A stretch of 64,000 nucleotides of DNA from Prochilodus magdalenae (Eukaryota > Chordata > Actinopteri > Characiformes > Prochilodontidae): contig JAMWET010000748.1 of the NCBI GenBank assembly GCA_024036415.1, forward strand, positions 95,001 to 159,000. The letters are read 5' to 3'. Position numbers and translations under genes: made by a program. Positions 49,302 through 61,738 of the stretch are shown here, piece by piece (position 1 is the stretch's first letter; the number at the start of each line of letters is the position of its first letter). The notes beneath the pieces were generated by a model. The model saw only the letters and a list, made by a program, of their open reading frames with translations. It did not search any database and was not told where the DNA came from.

Positions 49302-49862
49302 GTCAGTCGGACCTATTTGGTGCTTCGTCCAGTCTCGTTGTGGCCTTGGAGGCTAAACTACTTTCATGTTGCGCTCATCTCTCGCCGCCACTTCACCCCG
49401 CTGTCCTAAAACAACAGCTCATGCAAAAATGAAAGGTGGCCAGATGTCTTCTTACCCAGAAAGACAGCGGTGCGTCGTGCAATGTCAGAAACCACAGAAG
49501 CAAGTCTTTCTGAAAGGACTTGAGAACAGGAGCCATGGGCATGAGGATTTAGACATACTAGCCTTTACTGTCACAGGTCTAGTCTCAGTCTGCAGTCAGG
49601 TCAGCTGCCATCTGCATATGATCTGTGTATATAGGAGATATATATTATATCATGCTAGGATTTTGTTTTTCCAGATCCTGGCTGTGGCCAGAGGTTAAAC
49701 CTGGCATCATTAATTGGCTGAAGATGAATGTAACACACAGCTGCAGAAATGTCCACATGCTCATGTTTAGGAGTAATATCAAGCAGTTATTAACTTTCAG
49801 TGTGACTTTTATCAGGGGAAATAACAGTTCATCACACTTAGCCTGTGGTGATTACACTTTTT

Positions 49863-49907
49863 AATATTATTATTATCGTTATTATTATTATTATTATTAT
49901 TATTATG
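49863..49907 (+). repeat. (ATT)n microsatellite
   Basis: Run of ATT triplets in intron 5. The neighbouring 49302-49862 and 49908-50079 hold nothing recognised. Confidence 0.95.
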
Positions 49908-50079
49908 TTTTGCCACCACTCAAAGACTGTTAATCCCATCTGAGTTGTCTTTCTCAAAGCCGAAGGCCAAGTGAGTTTGTCTTCATGTAAACATTTTAAC
50001 CTGGACATTGGATTACTTGGTTGTTTGTTCAGAATTCATTATCGTTTAGATTTCTAACATGCACAACTGCTTTAATATA

Positions 50080-50743
50080 CACTCACCATCAAAACAATAG
50101 TTACACCCACAAGGAATCAACTGTCAGGAACAGAATTCGGTTTCATGCTCGACTATGCATGTGACATGAGCACGTACCGGCCGTATCGCTGTACCTGACT
50201 GACCCAGAACCCACAACTGTGGACATTCAGTGAGCAGTGATGCCCAACATGAGTCATCCTGTACCATTGGTAGATGGCTGCACAACTCAGGACAACATGC
50301 ATGCCAGTAACACCACGTCAGCGTCACCAAAGACTTTAATGGTGTTGTGCCAAACTGGCATGGAGTGACTCTTCAGAGTTCCCCTTTTTTCTTGGTGGAG
50401 ACGACCAACGAATCCGTGTGTGCAGCCACCTTAGTCAGCGCCAAGATGAGCAGTTTTATGTCACGCAACTGTGTGAGAATACTCAAGCTGCATGGGATGG
50501 ATTACCACAGGACATCATTAGGAACCTCTACAGCTCCATGCTGAGACGCCTGGCATGTTGCATTAGCAAACATGGCGGCCTAACACCATACTGAGAGACA
50601 GACTTCTGTATGTGTAGCTCAATAAATATTACACATATCAGTCTAAATGTATCATCATGTATTGTTCCTGGTAATCTTCCTTCCCAATAGCACTGCAATC
50701 CCACACTTCCTTCTGGGTGCAACTGTTCTTTTGATGATGAGTG
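50080..50743 (+). mobile_element. internally deleted Tc1-like element, copy 5
   Basis: The left end CACTCACCATCAAAACAATA follows a TA; the right end is TTCTTTTGATGATGAGTG. The + strand keeps the C-terminal transposase end NTQAAWDGLPQDIIRNL, then MLRRLACCISKHGG and LTPY with a TGA stop. The DDE core is deleted. The TA after the right end is mutated to TC. Confidence 0.85.
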
Positions 50744-51584
50744 TCCAGGATGTTCAGCACATCCTGCTCTTTGCTTGCTGGCTTTACCTGTAAGATCAGA
50801 TCCAGAGAGAATGTCTAGTAGCACTAATATAGTAAAATAGGCCATATAACTTTTCACACAGTCATAAAATTATATTTCTGTCTGATTTGTTGTACTTCAG
50901 CAATGTCAGTGGAATATTTCTCACTGGAAATCTTTATGATTTATATAACAGTACACAAAATCGATTTACATGGGGGTTTTATTAGTAGTAAACGATTCAG
51001 CAATCAGCAATCAAGTCAGCCAGCAATCAAGTCAGCTTTCATTCTGCTGGTTGAATGTCCACTAAGAGCAGAATGAGGCTACAGAATGAAGGTTAAGCCA
51101 AATCAATTCTTTTACCCTTCCTGCAAATGTACTGAGTCAGTACTACAGCATATATTTAATGTTTGCTCCATTTGTTTTGCACTGGAACTCCAAGGTTAAT
51201 AGTGAAGTAATGAAAACTCATAGCCGCCAGGTTAGCGTCACACAAGCATGCTTACACCATCGCAGTCTTGCCTTAAACCACATTATTAATGCATCTCAGA
51301 TAGACTTGCTGAAGTCATTTCCATATGCCATACTGCAGAGGTTGATCTAGAAACCTGTGGCGTGAAGGCGGGGAGTTTTGGCAGAGTGGCTGTGTTCATT
51401 AGTGAGTCTGCTGAAACAGCTCTCCCCCTTAAGGTACAGTGGTACAGACCAGACGTACTCGCGGTGTTAATGAGTGAACCCTAGTAGACTGGAGTCACAG
51501 TGTTTAATCACAGAGCTCAGTGGGGGATTGTCTTTGGGATGGTGGAGTTTGTCATTCTGCCTATGCAAAGGTCTCTCACTCATT
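50744..51584. other. unique intron sequence
   Basis: Nothing recognised. Confidence 0.6.
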
Positions 51585-51984
51585 CTGTCTCTCTCTCTAT
51601 CTGCTTGTTGATGTTTACCCATAACCCCCTGCAGTCTCGTTCTCAGGGGTAGCTGAGAACTTGCTAAAGAGTGAGAGTCGGCACATCTCTCTCTCGCTTT
51701 CTCTCTTTCTCCTCTGTCTTTGTCACTGTCCTCTTCTCTCTCTGTCCATATCATCTCCTCTGTTTCTAACCCTCTGATCTCTTGCTGTCTTTCTTCCTCT
51801 CTGCCTCTTTGTCTACATTGGTCTCTCTTCCTTTCTCACCCACTGTCTCTGTCTCCTTCTTTCTGTCTTGCTCTGTGTCTGTCTCTTTCCTTTTCTCTCT
51901 CTCTGTACCTCTCACCCACTCTCTCTGTCTCCCTCCTTTTTTCTCTCTCTCTGTACCTCTCTCACCCACTGTCTCTGTCTCCAT

Positions 51985-52039
<55 letters not shown>

Positions 52040-52117
52040 CCTCTCACCCACTCTCTCAGTCTCCCTCCTTTTTTCTCTCTCTCTGTACCTCTCTCACCCA
52101 CTGTCTCTGTCTCCATT

Positions 52118-52187
<70 letters not shown>

Positions 52188-52750
52188 CCTCTCTCACCCA
52201 CTCTCTCCGTCTCCCTCCTTTTTCTCTCTCTCTGTACCTCTCTCACCCACTGTCTCTGTCTCCATTCTTCTCTCTCTCTCTCTCTCTGTCTCTCTCTGTA
52301 CCTCTCTTACCCACTGTCTCTGTCTTCTTCTTTCTGTCTCGCTCTGTGTCTGTCTCTCTCCTTTTCTCTCTTTCTGTACCTCTCACACACTCTTTCTGTC
52401 TCCCTCCTTTTTTCTCTCTCTCTGTACCTCTCTTACCCACTGGCTCTTTCTCTCTCCTTCCTCTATATCTCTGTCATTCTCTCTCTCTCTCTCTCATCTA
52501 GTGTCTCTCTTTCCCTATCTCTCTTTTTCTCCCTTACCTACTGTTTTTCGCCCTCTCTCTCTATTTCTCTCACTCTTCCTTTTTTCTACCTGTCTACCAT
52601 CTCTCTCTCACTCACTGTCCCTCGCTTTTGCTTTTCCCTCTCTCTCGCTGTCTGTCTCCCTTGTCTTTATCTCTCCTTCCTCTACCTGTTTCTCTCTATA
52701 CCTCTCTCACTCCCTGTATCTCCTTCTCTTTCTCTCTTTCTTCCTTCTAA
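51585..52750 (+). repeat. 1.17-kb CT-rich minisatellite in intron 5
   Basis: Higher-order units combine pure (CT)n with CTCTGTACCTCTCTCACCCA and CTGTCTCTGTCTCC. About eight TGTACCTCTC motifs are present. It opens S/L/P-only frames of up to 390 codons on the + strand and E/R-only frames on the minus strand; none is a gene. Confidence 0.95.
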
Positions 52751-52956
52751 GCGGTGCTATCCTGTGAGACCTGCTGTGATGTGTTGTTCTGTAACAGCAT
52801 CACTGTCTGATTGTGTTTGTACAGTAGTCTGCTGTATAGAGAGCTCAGCTCAGATTGATCTGCCATATTTGTATGTGTGTATGTGCGTATGATTGAGAGA
52901 GGCGTGACAGGTTGTTAATGTACAGTGTGTGTCTGAGTTATTTTAGTGAGCATCTG

Positions 52957-52962
52957 TATGTA

Positions 52963-52996
<34 letters not shown>

Positions 52997-53225
52997 CGTG
53001 TGTGTGTGTGTGTGCGTGTGTATGTGTGTGTGCGTGTGTGTGCGTGCGTGTGTGTGTGTGTGATTGGTCTGTGTTGTAATGATGCTCCTGGTGTTCGGAG
53101 GCTAAGCTGTTAACATGTACCCACGTGCACCCAGCTGCGGCCGCCACCACTGTTCAATCAGCAGGATCAGCACTACACAGTGTGTGGGTGTGTGTATGCG
53201 TGTGTGCATTCGTGTGTGTGTGGAG
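52957..53225 (+). repeat. GT-rich repeats
   Basis: Interrupted (GT)n at 52957-53062 and again at about 53180-53222, with unique sequence between. Confidence 0.9.
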
Positions 53226-53425
53226 GGACGTGTATGACCGATGGCAGTGGAAAGAAGACACGTTGGTTAACATTCACAGTCAATGCACTTTTGTATATGT
53301 GAGTGTAGATCATGTCTTCAGTTAAACGCTTTACCTATTAGCGTTACAGCCGTTATCAAAATCACGATGCTTATTACTTTCATGATGCTAAATTACGTCC
53401 CATAATGTAAGCCTTTCACAGATAT

Positions 53426-53678
53426 TATGTCGCCACTGTCCGAAGAAAAACGCGCATCTCCAAATCGGCAGCTTTACCGGAAAGAAAAAAAAAACTAAAA
53501 TTATTTTTGTGTAAGTCGATGGAAGCAGACATTTTTTCCCAAGCGAATTTGGGCCACTTCTGACGGTCCATCCATCATTAATTTTTCACACAGTATAAAC
53601 AGCTGTGTGTTCAGCTGCTGTGTTCAAACGATTCATAAAATAAATATAAACAAAAACGGAGATACAGTGACAGTATAA
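53426..53678. mobile_element. GTCCAAAGAAAAAC MITE, diverged copy
   Basis: The left end is TCGCCACTGTCCGAAGAAAA. The interior has GTCGATGGAAGCAGACATT and CAGCTGCTGTGTTCAAACGA. The right end is shortened (AACGGAGATACAGTGACAG). Flanking 53679-54637 has no recognised repeat except an A-run near 54390. Confidence 0.8.
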
Positions 53679-54637
53679 TCACTCAATCCCAAATATTGCA
53701 TTTAAGATGATGTTAAGAAGATGCAGATTGATTGCCCATGTTTAAGCTAATCTCAATCATTTTCTAAAGTCATTCAATTCTACAAGTAGATTATGCTGCA
53801 GCAAGCAAATTTAAAATAGACAAGTAAATGTAAATCTAACTAGTGAATGCTTTAATTGAGATCATGAAAACTGTATCATGAGCATTTCTAATTTAGTGCT
53901 GCAATGTATTTAGAATCGAGTAGTAGAGAATAGTATAGATTGTTTATCTGTAGATAAATCTTACATGGTTAGCTTATATGCTAACATAGTGAGTGGTTGT
54001 TTGTTTTCTTGCTTTGTGCTCCAGTAAAATTGTAGAATTGCACATTTGCAAAATACTGGGTTCTAGATTCTTCTTTTGCTGCTTTTGGTTATTTTCCTTG
54101 CATGCAAATGCTCAGCTGTGAAGCGCAGCCCTTTTGTCTACAACAATCCTTTCCACCTCCACCATGAAGCTTGACAAGGGACGTACCGCAGAGTTGTATC
54201 GGTCACATTACAAAATAAACCAGTCATGAACCAGTCATCATAGCCAACATGTGATACTGTATGCACATAGCTTCCAGACATGCAGCTGACCACACATTAG
54301 AGTTTGCTGAAAGCCAGGCCACCGATTTGGCTTCTCTGGATCGCTCCCGGGTGCGATCGCGGCTCCAACGCAGTGGTCCTGGCTCCAGAAAAAAAAAAAA
54401 ACTGTTAGTGTAAAACGACTTTAGGGCAGAAAAACAAAACCGTGCTGGTCTCTAATCCTGGCCTCTCCTCCCCTGATATAGAGACTTGCTTTAAAACTAT
54501 CTAGAAAGTCTAGAAAGCTAAATATGAACATGTATTCTGCTAGAAAGTTATATTAGACCCATGCCTAAAGTTACTCAGTTCTGTGTAACTGTATTATCTT
54601 CTATCCCCCTCTGTGTGGCTGGTGTGGGTGTATATAG

Positions 54638-54825
54638 GAGAGCGGGCAGCAGATTACCCATGTGGGATGGAGGCTCCCTCTAGACTGTGTCCCAACGGCA
54701 CGACCTGCAGAGAGTACTGGAAAGGACCGAACTATGGCATCACCAACTTCGACAACATCCTGTTTGCTGTCCTCACTGTCTTTCAATGCATCACCATGGA
54801 AGGATGGACGGATATCCTGTATAAT
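54638..54825 (+). CDS. cacna1b: cacna1b exon 6: repeat I turret, pore helix and selectivity filter
   Basis: This 188-bp exon encodes the rest of the repeat I extracellular turret and the pore loop. After completing the split glycine it reads [20 protein letters not shown], then [20 protein letters not shown] and [20 protein letters not shown], ending YN at a phase-0 donor (AAT|gtgagt). The glutamate in TMEGW, codon 54799-54801, is the repeat I member of the EEEE ring that binds calcium. Three turret cysteines are kept, and NGT is a possible N-glycosylation site. REYW, GITNFDN and the PCG-EAP-RLC spacing match CACNA1B; CACNA1A has YWEGPNNGITQFDN and CACNA1E has a shorter turret, both from memory. 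The acceptor (ggtgtatatag|GA) has a weak pyrimidine tract; the nearest one is at about 54599-54615. The next exon (S6, expected TNDAAGNTWNW-like) was not found downstream. Confidence 0.95.
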
Positions 54826-57150
54826 GTGAGTAGCTTTCCGAGCCAACCTATACACACACATATCACGTTATAGGAACAGACCCAGACTCCGTGTACCAGC
54901 AACCCCACCTCACCCCAGCTGCGTGCTTTATGGAATGCAGATCATGCTTTAATCTCCAAGGCTTTAGTGTGTGTTCTACACCACAGCTCAGAATACATGA
55001 CATGTTCTGTTCTGCTTGTCTAACTCCTGGAATCTGCAGGGACACTGGCTGTCTCGACTAGTGATAAAACTTAGCTCCTGTGTGTTTTGATATGAATACT
55101 GAATCTGTGCCCCAATTTTGGGTACTTTACTCCTTGTATGCTGTTTAAACATGTTCTTAGCATCCTCTTTAATTGAAACAAAGACCTTGTGGTTGTGCTA
55201 ACTGGTCGTATTATAAGCTCAACCTACCATTTACTGTTATACGCAAAAGTGTAGGCAACCCTGGCCACATTATAGAGTATAGATATGACTGTATTTACCC
55301 CCGTTCACCACTGTTTACTTTCTGATCAAAGACCTTCCGTTAACCATGCAGGCTCAAGAGAGCAGTGATGCTGCCAAGGTAGTGGAATGGTAAAGATGCC
55401 ATTGTGCAGGTGTCAGGCAGAGTAACATTCAGAGCTGCTTAGGCTTAATGATGCACAAGCCTGGGACCCCAGGTTGGGAAGACCTGACCATAGTATAAAG
55501 ATTCCATTGCCAGGTCACAGCATCACCATTTACCCCACAGTATTGAGCTCATCTGAACTTTTACAGAGTGTTCAAAGTGACCCTGGCCGTGTGCCATCTT
55601 CCAGTCATCTCTGTACTGTGAAAGCCTTCGGGAAGCCAGACCCCTCGCCACAGGGGGTCCTAAAGGGCTTTTGGCTCTGAGGACTGGCCTAGCAGGCTGG
55701 CAGTGTCTCACCTGGCCTCCTCTCACTGGCTGTGAAATGCTGAAATGTATCACAGTGCCAGAGCATGGTGGGGGGCAGCATATGCCCCTCTCCTCCTGCT
55801 CCACTGGCATGGTGTGTGGGAGCAAAGAAACACATTAGCAAAAAGCTGCCTGCATTCTCCACCCAGCTGCACAGCCACACTGCCTCATTCACTTCCACAC
55901 TCACTCGCCCCGTCTCTCTCTGCCTGTCTCGCTCTACCTCTGTCAGAGCGTTCCTCACATACAGAGCTGAGTGTTCTCACTATAGGGCACACAGTGTTGG
56001 CGCAGTCTGATGGCAGCCGAGAACACACTCGGACATGCGTTTCTTGAGAAACCTCAGCACCTCTTTACTCTCAAAGCTCCGTTCAGAATGTGTTATTCTG
56101 TTGCTGAGCAGAGACGTTTCTGCCGCGTACCTGTGGAGCTGGTTCTCTTTCTTCCTCATGCTAGATGTTTCATATTCTGCATCGGTATTGACACATATCT
56201 CTTTCTATGCACTTTGACCTTTTGTCCACACACAGATGGGATTGTAGCTCAAAGAAAACTTTGTTTGATGTCAGAGTGTGCAGCCCTCGTTTGCATGAGT
56301 CGGTTTTGCGTGATGGAGGATGCAGCCAAACTAGTGCTAGCTTTTACATCAGCCAACAGTAACGATACACATGGGAGACATGAATGATTCAAGTTTCATG
56401 CTCGTCCGCACATGTCGATGCTGGTGTTAAACAACTGAGACAGTGTCTTGTTCGTCTGTGTGACTTGTATGCTCTGGGTGGGGGGTTGTTGAGGGGGAAG
56501 TATTTACGACTGACCCAAAGCAAGTGCAGCAAGCATGTAAGTGTGTGGTTTGGTCACAGTTAGGCCTCTGATTGGCCAACATGTCTTTAGGCTAGCTAAA
56601 TCACTACAACGCTGCCTGCTGGTATATCCTGCCCTTGACACCACCTGACAGCACGTGTGGACAAAGACATATTTAAAAAGTGTGACTGGATGACTGGGGT
56701 CATGCGAGGGTGACGTCATTTGGTAGTGCACTCTGGGAAATGAAATCTGGGAGGCGTGACGATAGCATGCTTTGTAAAAACACATTTACAGGTTCTGTGC
56801 CTGTACATGTAAAGGGTTTTGAGGTGGGCTTGTGTGAAATGCTCCATTGTGGAGATGAGTCTGAATCTTTTGTTGTTATTGTGTTGGTAGGTAATCTAAT
56901 ATGCAAGGTCTTCAGCTAATGGATGGCCTCAAGAAGCTAGCTGCTTCAATAAAATGGCAACAGAATGCAATATTATGAAACACATCAGGGTTTAATGAAT
57001 AATGCAAATGGCTGACTATAATAATTGCTATGGAATTAAATAACAGTGGTGATAGGAACCAGATGTCTGATGAGTTCATTGCCTTTTAAAGCTACCTTAC
57101 AAAGTTATTACACACAGTGTATGTGTATATATATATATATAATACTTATA
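54826..57150. other. intron 6, unique part
   Basis: No exon, gene or dispersed repeat recognised. A short AT run lies at 57127-57142. Confidence 0.6.
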
Positions 57151-57668
57151 CACTTATCATAAAAAAAATAGCTGTGTCCAGAAGTGTGGGATTGCAGTGC
57201 TGTTGGGAAGGAAGATAAAGGTTACCAGCAACAATAAATGATAACAAATTTAGACTTCAATTTAGACAACATGCCAGAGGTTTCTGATGGTGTCCTGTGA
57301 TAATCCATCCCATGCAGCTTGAACATCCTCACACAGTTCCTGCAGATGGTGCGGTAGGGGTGGAGATGGAGTGACACCAGACCTTCTGGAAGATGACCTG
57401 CTGGCATTCTGAGTCACTCCATGACGCTGCCAGCTAAATACCTGCAGTCGTGGCTGTTGGGTTATCCCGTGCATGTTGGGCAATGCATTGGTTCTGTTAC
57501 TCAGTAGTTTGCACAGGTCTTCTAGATCCTACATTTCACTGGTGCGTGCCTTCTTCTGCCCACTGCTGCCAACAACGTGCTTTGGTAGCATCTGCAAGAC
57601 TAGTATGGTACACAATTCTACCCACCAAGTTTCATTCCTGTCAGCTGTGACTGTTTTGATGATGAGTG
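57151..57668 (-). mobile_element. internally deleted Tc1-like element, copy 6 (518 bp)
   Basis: The left end CACTTATCATAAAAAAAATA and right end GTTTTGATGATGAGTG are each flanked by TA. Remnants of the transposase C-terminus are on the minus strand (LCEDVQAAWDGLSQDTIRNL). Confidence 0.85.
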
Positions 57669-58783
57669 TATAATGGTTTCACCACCACTGGACAGAAATG
57701 CCACACTGACATACTGTAAATACACCAAGCTATAATGCCTGAAACCCAATAAGCCTTTATTAATGCTTATGCCAGCCATCTCCATTCGAGGCGTCATGTA
57801 GCCTGAGGAGCACCAAGCGAAATGAAAGTGCAATCAGTTTGGATATCAAGACTGGCAGGAGCAGTTCAGCCCAGCATTTGACATGCTTTAGCAGCGTGTA
57901 AGTAACAGCAAACAAGATGAGCGTGTTTGTTTGAGTGTAAGAAGTAATTTCCGTTAAGTAATGTAATCAGTTCTGCAGAGAGCATGTCCTCTTATGTATG
58001 CTGGAGAATTACTGCTGTGCTGCACGCAGGCCAGTGGGAGGGATACAGCTAAATATCACCTTATTGGCAATCTGCAATTACCGACACCTACAGTTAAACA
58101 AACCCTTCAAACCCCAAAGCCTCAATCTTATTAGTGGGTGATTTGCTCGTTTGTAATTGTCCAGCCAAGAGCAGGAACATGAAAATAATGGATTTTGCAA
58201 ATTTTAGTAATTTTCCATTATTTCCTCATAACCAGATTAATGCACATGACTCACAATGATCATTTTTGGTTGACTTCTTCCACCCACTCTTGAGGAAATG
58301 ATGGGGGGGCGGAGGGACGCCAAAGTGTCATTCCATATAATGATCAACTTCTCCTTCCTGTTACTGGAGCAACATTCATTTTAACCTATCCGTATGCGCA
58401 TTACAGTAAATACAATGAGGCAAATGTATTAATTTACTGAACAAACTGAACCCTTGATTGTGTTTAGCTAGGGTCAGCCATGTGAGCCCAAATGAGTAAA
58501 CCTAGCAATGTGTATGTGTAGCAGTCTCACAATAGGTTAAATTAGCCCTTCTGAAGTGTGCAGCTTTACAGAGATATGCAAGGTCGTGTACGTTGTCCTG
58601 GTTTCTGAAAACCTGCTTATTCATTCTCTGACATTCAAAGACCTCACCTCATGATCTGTTTAAATCACAGTTCTTAGTAGGTTCGTCCATTGTTAGCCAC
58701 AGTAGCAGTGCTAATCCAGGTCATCATCCTGTAATGTTAAATTAGGATGGTCGTCTTCATGTTGATCTTCGTGTTGCTGTTGT
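57669..58783. other. intron 6, unique part
   Basis: No repeat recognised. 57920-58250 looks like ordinary single-copy sequence and could include conserved non-coding DNA. Confidence 0.55.
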
Positions 58784-58785
58784 TA

Positions 58786-59066
58786 CAGTGGGGCAAAAAG
58801 TATTTAGTCAGCCACTGATTGTGCAAGTTCTCCTACTTAGAAAGATGAGAGAGGTCTGTAATTTTCATCATAGGTACACTTCAACTATGAGAGACAAAAG
58901 AAAAGAAAAAAAATCCAGGAAATCACATTGTAGGATTTTTTGAAGAATTTATTTTGTCTCTCATAGTTGAAGTGTACCTATGATGAAAATTACAGACCTC
59001 TCTCATCTTTCTAAGTAGGAGAACTTGCGCAATCAGTGGCTGACTAAATACGTTTTTGCCCCACTG
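58786..59066. mobile_element. young 281-bp hairpin MITE with Tc1-type ends
   Basis: Two arms of about 114 bp are inverted copies with only about two differences. They start CAGTGGGGCAAAAAGTATTT and end ACGTTTTTGCCCCACTG. TA flanks both sides (58784-58785 and 59067-59068). The loop is a short A/T-rich segment around AATCCAGGAAATCAC. The ends are those of an abundant fish Tc1-like family. Confidence 0.95.
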
Positions 59067-59068
59067 TA

Positions 59069-60382
59069 ATTCAGGACCATCATCTTCATGATGTTCCTTC
59101 ATAGATTTACTAGACCATCATTTTTAGGTTGCTGCTGTATAGATTTGCTATAGTTCATGTTAGTTCATGTTATAGTGTATGTTGATTCAGGATCTTTATC
59201 CCTAGGTCAATCCTGGGTATGTTTGCTGTTGTTGGTTCTGAACCATTACCTTCATATTGACCCTGGATTAATTAGCTTTAGTGATGCTCCTGGTTTGACA
59301 GTGAATGTGGTAATGATGTTGTGCTTTTAAAACATATCCATTAAAGAAAGAAGAGTAAAAAGTGTGTTCTGTCAGCAAAAAGAAACAGAAATATTCAGCC
59401 GTGAAATGTGATCTTCAGTCTAGAACACGATGCACTCATTATTTCCTGTTCTAAATATTAGGAGGACAATGCCAAAGCATGTTTGCACTGAGTGACAGCA
59501 AGCGTGTTGTGCTGGAAAGCAGAGGACATTAATTGCAGCCTAACAGAGTGTGAGTTCCTGTACATAGTGTACACACTGTAATGTCTCGGCTGTCTCCCGG
59601 TGGAATTCCTCAGAGCTATTTCTAATTTACAGGTAAGCAGTTTTCCAGGTCATCTTGCTGAAGTGGAGTTCCTCTTTGGGTCTGCGTTCTTTTAAGAGTG
59701 TTTACTCACCTGCATCCATCTGTAAAATGTGTTTGTTTTGTACTGGTCGGTCGGCAATTTCGAACTCTAGCTGTGTTTCCAGTGCCAAGGCAAAGAAACT
59801 GTTGCAGGCAAAGTACATTCTAGATCATTTCTTCCTTCCTTCAGTATAAATGACTTAATACTGTCACCTGTTTGTGATAGATTGACCAAACAGGATTCCT
59901 GTTGTTTTCAAATTCACCACCGCATATGGCCTGTTCTCCTTTACATTGTGGGTTAATGGGTCAATTGATATTTTACACTGATGTTGTAAAATCTTTGAAG
60001 ATGCAATGATTTTCTTTCCGACAGCAGCAGCAGTGTGTAACATTTCACTTTAGTATAGAGCCATACCATAGAGCTGCCACTGTTTTCCAACCCTAACATC
60101 AGCTAAAACCTTGTTACACCGTGATTCCAAAAGGAGCTCCAGAAGACCTGAAGTGATGTTTTGTTACCTATTGTAAATCTAAACATGGCTGTGGTTTGAT
60201 TCTTTTATCGTTTCTTAAATATGCTGCCAGTTAATCTAACGTGTAAGTCATTCGGTTCAGGTAATGGATTCTCTTGAATAGCTTGTTGCTTTTGTAACAT
60301 GGCAAAACCATATTCTAAAGCACACCAACAGTATTATAAAACACCTTAGACCACTTAATAGGTCCAGGGTTGCTGGAGTGAT
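59069..60382. other. intron 6, unique part
   Basis: Nothing recognised. Confidence 0.6.
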
Positions 60383-60572
60383 TGGTACAGTGTGGTGCCT
60401 AACACCTCCATGATCCACACTGCAGACTGGGGTTCAGTCACTTGCCTGAGTAGGCACCCTATGCTGTACCAACGGTTGTCCTTGGGCAAGACTCCTAACA
60501 CTACCTTCACCTGCCAGTTGAATGTAAATTGCATGTGACTTTAGATATGGGCATCTGCCAAATGCAGTAGAT
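60383..60572 (+). mobile_element. diverged tRNA-derived SINE
   Basis: GACTGGGGTTCAGTCACTTG is a B-box relic. CTTGGGCAAGACTCCTAACA and GGGCATCTGCCAAATGCAGT match the body and tail of the 28159 family, with many changes. Confidence 0.6.
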
Positions 60573-61470
60573 GGAGTCCATCCCAGTGATCACTGGGCGG
60601 AACCCAACATACCAATGTTAAGTAAATAATTTAACTGGTTAGGATTAACAGTCACAATAAACAATCTTCTGACACAATGTGCAGTTCATTAACTGTAGGT
60701 TTCGTTCGCTCCTCTGACACACAAAGCCAAAACCGCCAGCAATGTAGCATTATTAAACGCTCAAGATGCTTACCAGAGAACACTGACTGCCAATTCTGTT
60801 GCGTCAGCTAACAGATGCCCGTGATGGCTAGCGTCACTAATCACCAATTATGTTCCTTTGGACTGCTGGCTACGGACGGCTGTGGAATTGCTGGGGATTT
60901 CCGTCTGTCTGGAGTCACTTGTGATTGCGCACACTGGCCCATATGTATTAAGCATTTCAAATTAAGAACACTGATCTAAGATCAGATTTCATCAGGTCAT
61001 GTAAATCTGTTCAGTGCTTTGTAAAAGCTGTAAGCTGACCCACATCAGCATTCATACAGAGGAAAGTTTCTAATATTTGTATGTGTGGCTGGGGTGTAGG
61101 TAGGCAGCATAATGAAATAAGAATGATAGCCAGACTCCATTTTCTAGATTAAGTTGGGCTGGAGTTCTGGGATTGATTGCTATCTTTATAACATCATAGT
61201 ATGAAGTGCAAGGATGGTCCATGAGATGTTCAGTAATGAAGTAGTGCACATAACTCTTCGGTTATCACAGTGACATGAAATACACAGTACACATCTTCAT
61301 TCGTAAGAGCGTTCACCAATTCCAGGTTTCACTGTTAACATTGTAGGAGCTAAATTCATTTAATTGTTTATGTATTTTGTTTAAACACTTATTCTGTTAT
61401 TTTCTGGATAGCTATGGAAAAAAAGTTACTTCAGTGTCCATTTTATTTCCATCATTATTTCAGTTCCTAA
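60573..61470. other. intron 6, unique part
   Basis: Nothing recognised. Confidence 0.6.
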
Positions 61471-61474
61471 GGAT

Positions 61475-61655
61475 GGTTTCCTGGGGGGACGAGTTTAAGG
61501 GGGAACCAAGAGAGTAGAGCACGGAGAGGCTCCTCGTGTGTGTTGTTGTACTGCCAGAGCCATTTGGCTGAATAGACTCGTTGTAACCCGACTCCGTTCT
61601 TACTCCGTGCCTCCGAAGACATAACACCGAGACACACCAAAAACCAGGGTTACAA
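61475..61655. mobile_element. possible LTR fragment
   Basis: TGGCTGAATAGACTCGTTGT, CTTACTCCGTGCC and the ending CCAGGGTTACA look like the 3' part of a retrotransposon LTR. No 5' end or target duplication is visible. Confidence 0.35.
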
Positions 61656-61738
61656 TATTTTACAATACTTTGGGTATCAAATAATACGATATCAGTTATT
61701 CCTTTTTATCCGAGTTTGTGCAATTAAGAATGCATAAG

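Noticed and set aside
51720..52892. 390-codon S/L/P open frame
   Set aside because: CT-rich simple sequence; three overlapping frames are open and none looks like a protein.
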